Of a stretch of DNA of 5,191 nucleotides, positions 4,386 through 5,191 are shown piece by piece. The notes beneath the pieces are model-generated. The model made no database searches. It was not told the origin of the DNA and saw nothing but the letters and a program-made list of their open reading frames with translations. Source of the stretch: Omnitrophica WOR_2 bacterium RIFCSPHIGHO2_02_FULL_52_10 (lineage in GTDB: Bacteria > Omnitrophota > Gorgyraeia > Zapsychrales > Zapsychraceae); the NCBI GenBank assembly GCA_001805655.1, contig MHGR01000087.1, forward strand, positions 5,148 to 10,338. Direction: 5' to 3'. The position numbers and the translations under genes were made by a program. How positions within the stretch are numbered: the stretch's first letter is position 1; every line of letters starts with the position of its first letter.

Positions 4386-5191
4386 TTATTGTTTGACGAT
4401 GTCGCTTTCCAGCCACTCATACTGATTCGACAGCAATTTCCTGGACACGGACAGTTTCTTGCGGTCATGGTTCCCGTGCGTGTTTCTGAACAACGTGTCG
4501 ACGCGCGCGCGGGCCTCGCAGCAAAACAGGTCGGCCAGCTCAACGGCGTTGCGCTTGTCCGTTTCGGTCTCGCGCATGTGCTGCGCGTAACTGCAGGTCG
4601 AAGCAATCGCAAACAGTTCCGTGCCGATGTCGACAACACGGTTCAAAACCGTCTGTTTCGATTCCAGCTTTTTCTGGTGGCGCATCATCTGGTGAATCAC
4701 AAATCTGGCCAGTTTTTTGCTCATTTTCCCGACGTAGCGCATATGCCCGTCCAGAGCCGGGTGGACTTTTTCATATTTCGGGAACGCCGGCAGCCAAAGG
4801 CCGATATACCACGGGACATAGTAACCCAAAACCGCGCAGGTCGCTTTGAGGATACCCAAAGCGCCGGTTTTTGCGCTCATAAGCGGTTTGGTCTTCTGGA
4901 GATGCGGGTCAAGCGCTTCGCGCGCGATGAACAGGCGCATGATTTCCGTCGTCCCTTCGATAATCAGGTTGATGCGCACGTCCCTCATCACCCGCTCAAC
5001 GGGCCAGCTTTTCATGCCGCGCGCTTTGAGCGAATCGGAGGTCTCATAGCCCTGGCCGGCGCGGATCTGCATGGTTTCATCGGCGATCCGCCAGCAGTGC
5101 TGGGTGCAGAAATGCTTCGCGATGGCCGCCTCGAGGCGGATGTCCTTTTTCTTGTCGTCCGCCATCGCCGATACCAGCCAGGTCATGCCGT
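4386..5191 (-). CDS. Acyl-CoA dehydrogenase, C-terminal part (VLCAD/ACAD9-like), truncated by the window edge
   Basis: The protein enters from beyond 5191 and ends at the TAA at 4386-4388; about 267 codons are visible. The Met at 5184-5186 is internal, since the frame continues to the edge. Numbering from that Met, residues 1-100 are the C-terminal helical bundle of the acyl-CoA dehydrogenase fold. They include DIRLEAAIAKHF (15-26), the Gly-rich QIRAGQGYE (40-48), PVERVMRDVR (62-71) and IIEGTTEIMRLF (75-86). Glu77 in EGT is at the position of the catalytic base in MCAD and VLCAD. About ten extra residues (SDSLKARGMK) sit between GYE and PVER compared with MCAD. Residues 105-266 form an extra helical domain with RVVDIGTELFAIAS, as in VLCAD and ACAD9, where it aids membrane association and dimer packing. 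The expected reaction is FAD-dependent alpha,beta-dehydrogenation of long-chain acyl-CoA, the first step of beta-oxidation. It is upstream of a lipase and probably in one operon with it. Confidence 0.93.
   Translation of the reverse strand, partial: GMTWLVSAMADDKKKDIRLEAAIAKHFCTQHCWRIADETMQIRAGQGYETSDSLKARGMKSWPVERVMRDVRINLIIEGTTEIMRLFIAREALDPHLQKTKPLMSAKTGALGILKATCAVLGYYVPWYIGLWLPAFPKYEKVHPALDGHMRYVGKMSKKLARFVIHQMMRHQKKLESKQTVLNRVVDIGTELFAIASTCSYAQHMRETETDKRNAVELADLFCCEARARVDTLFRNTHGNHDRKKLSVSRKLLSNQYEWLESDIVKQ

Noticed and set aside
4308..4388. The dehydrogenase and patatin as one broken fusion gene, since they share a reading frame
   Set aside because: Both proteins have complete, family-typical ends at this junction, and the 26 codons between look like repeat DNA rather than a linker.
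4316..4639. Minus-strand 107-codon frame overlapping the dehydrogenase C-terminus
   Set aside because: It is a shifted-frame shadow, rich in Arg, Ser and Thr, inside the conserved dehydrogenase domain.

Overview
The window comes from a bacterial genome, most likely Gram-negative. It holds three well-supported minus-strand genes and one small hypothetical minus-strand gene; I find no convincing plus-strand gene. An acyl-CoA dehydrogenase with a VLCAD/ACAD9-type C-terminal domain, an NTE-type patatin and GT-rich or GGGAC(A)CGGG-like intergenic repeats fit a lipid-degrading environmental lineage such as Desulfobacterota or Omnitrophota. That is a weak inference from family feel, and no rRNA or marker gene is present to settle it.

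Right part (about 2217-5191). The C-terminal half of an acyl-CoA dehydrogenase (4386-5191, cut by the window edge) is followed 78 nt later by a 696-residue three-domain protein (2217-4307). That protein has a cNMP-binding-like domain, a degenerate ParA/CpaE-like P-loop domain and a patatin phospholipase domain. With the same orientation, a short gap and no clear promoter between them, the two are probably co-transcribed. Their chemistry fits together: the lipase frees fatty acids and the dehydrogenase oxidises their CoA esters.

Middle (1698-2216). This 519-nt spacer has no confident gene but is full of structure. It holds three inverted repeats directly after the patatin gene (the first contains its stop codon), a G-tract 9-bp repeat, and a good sigma70-type promoter on the minus strand (TTGTCA, 17-bp spacer, TACAAT). 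A leader of about 280 nt follows, with a hairpin, a possible 10-codon leader peptide, and a stop-free frame that overlaps the next start codon as ATGA.

Left part (1-1697). A complete RhuM-family gene (636-1697) is followed by an 11-bp-arm hairpin and low-complexity repeats. Then comes a small two-transmembrane hypothetical protein (29-448) in markedly AT-rich DNA. The contrast is clear by counting: 17 G+C of 60 at 241-300 against 37 of 60 at 4981-5040. The left part therefore looks like acquired or accessory DNA next to a core metabolic locus. I see no CRISPR array, tRNA, rRNA or transposase.
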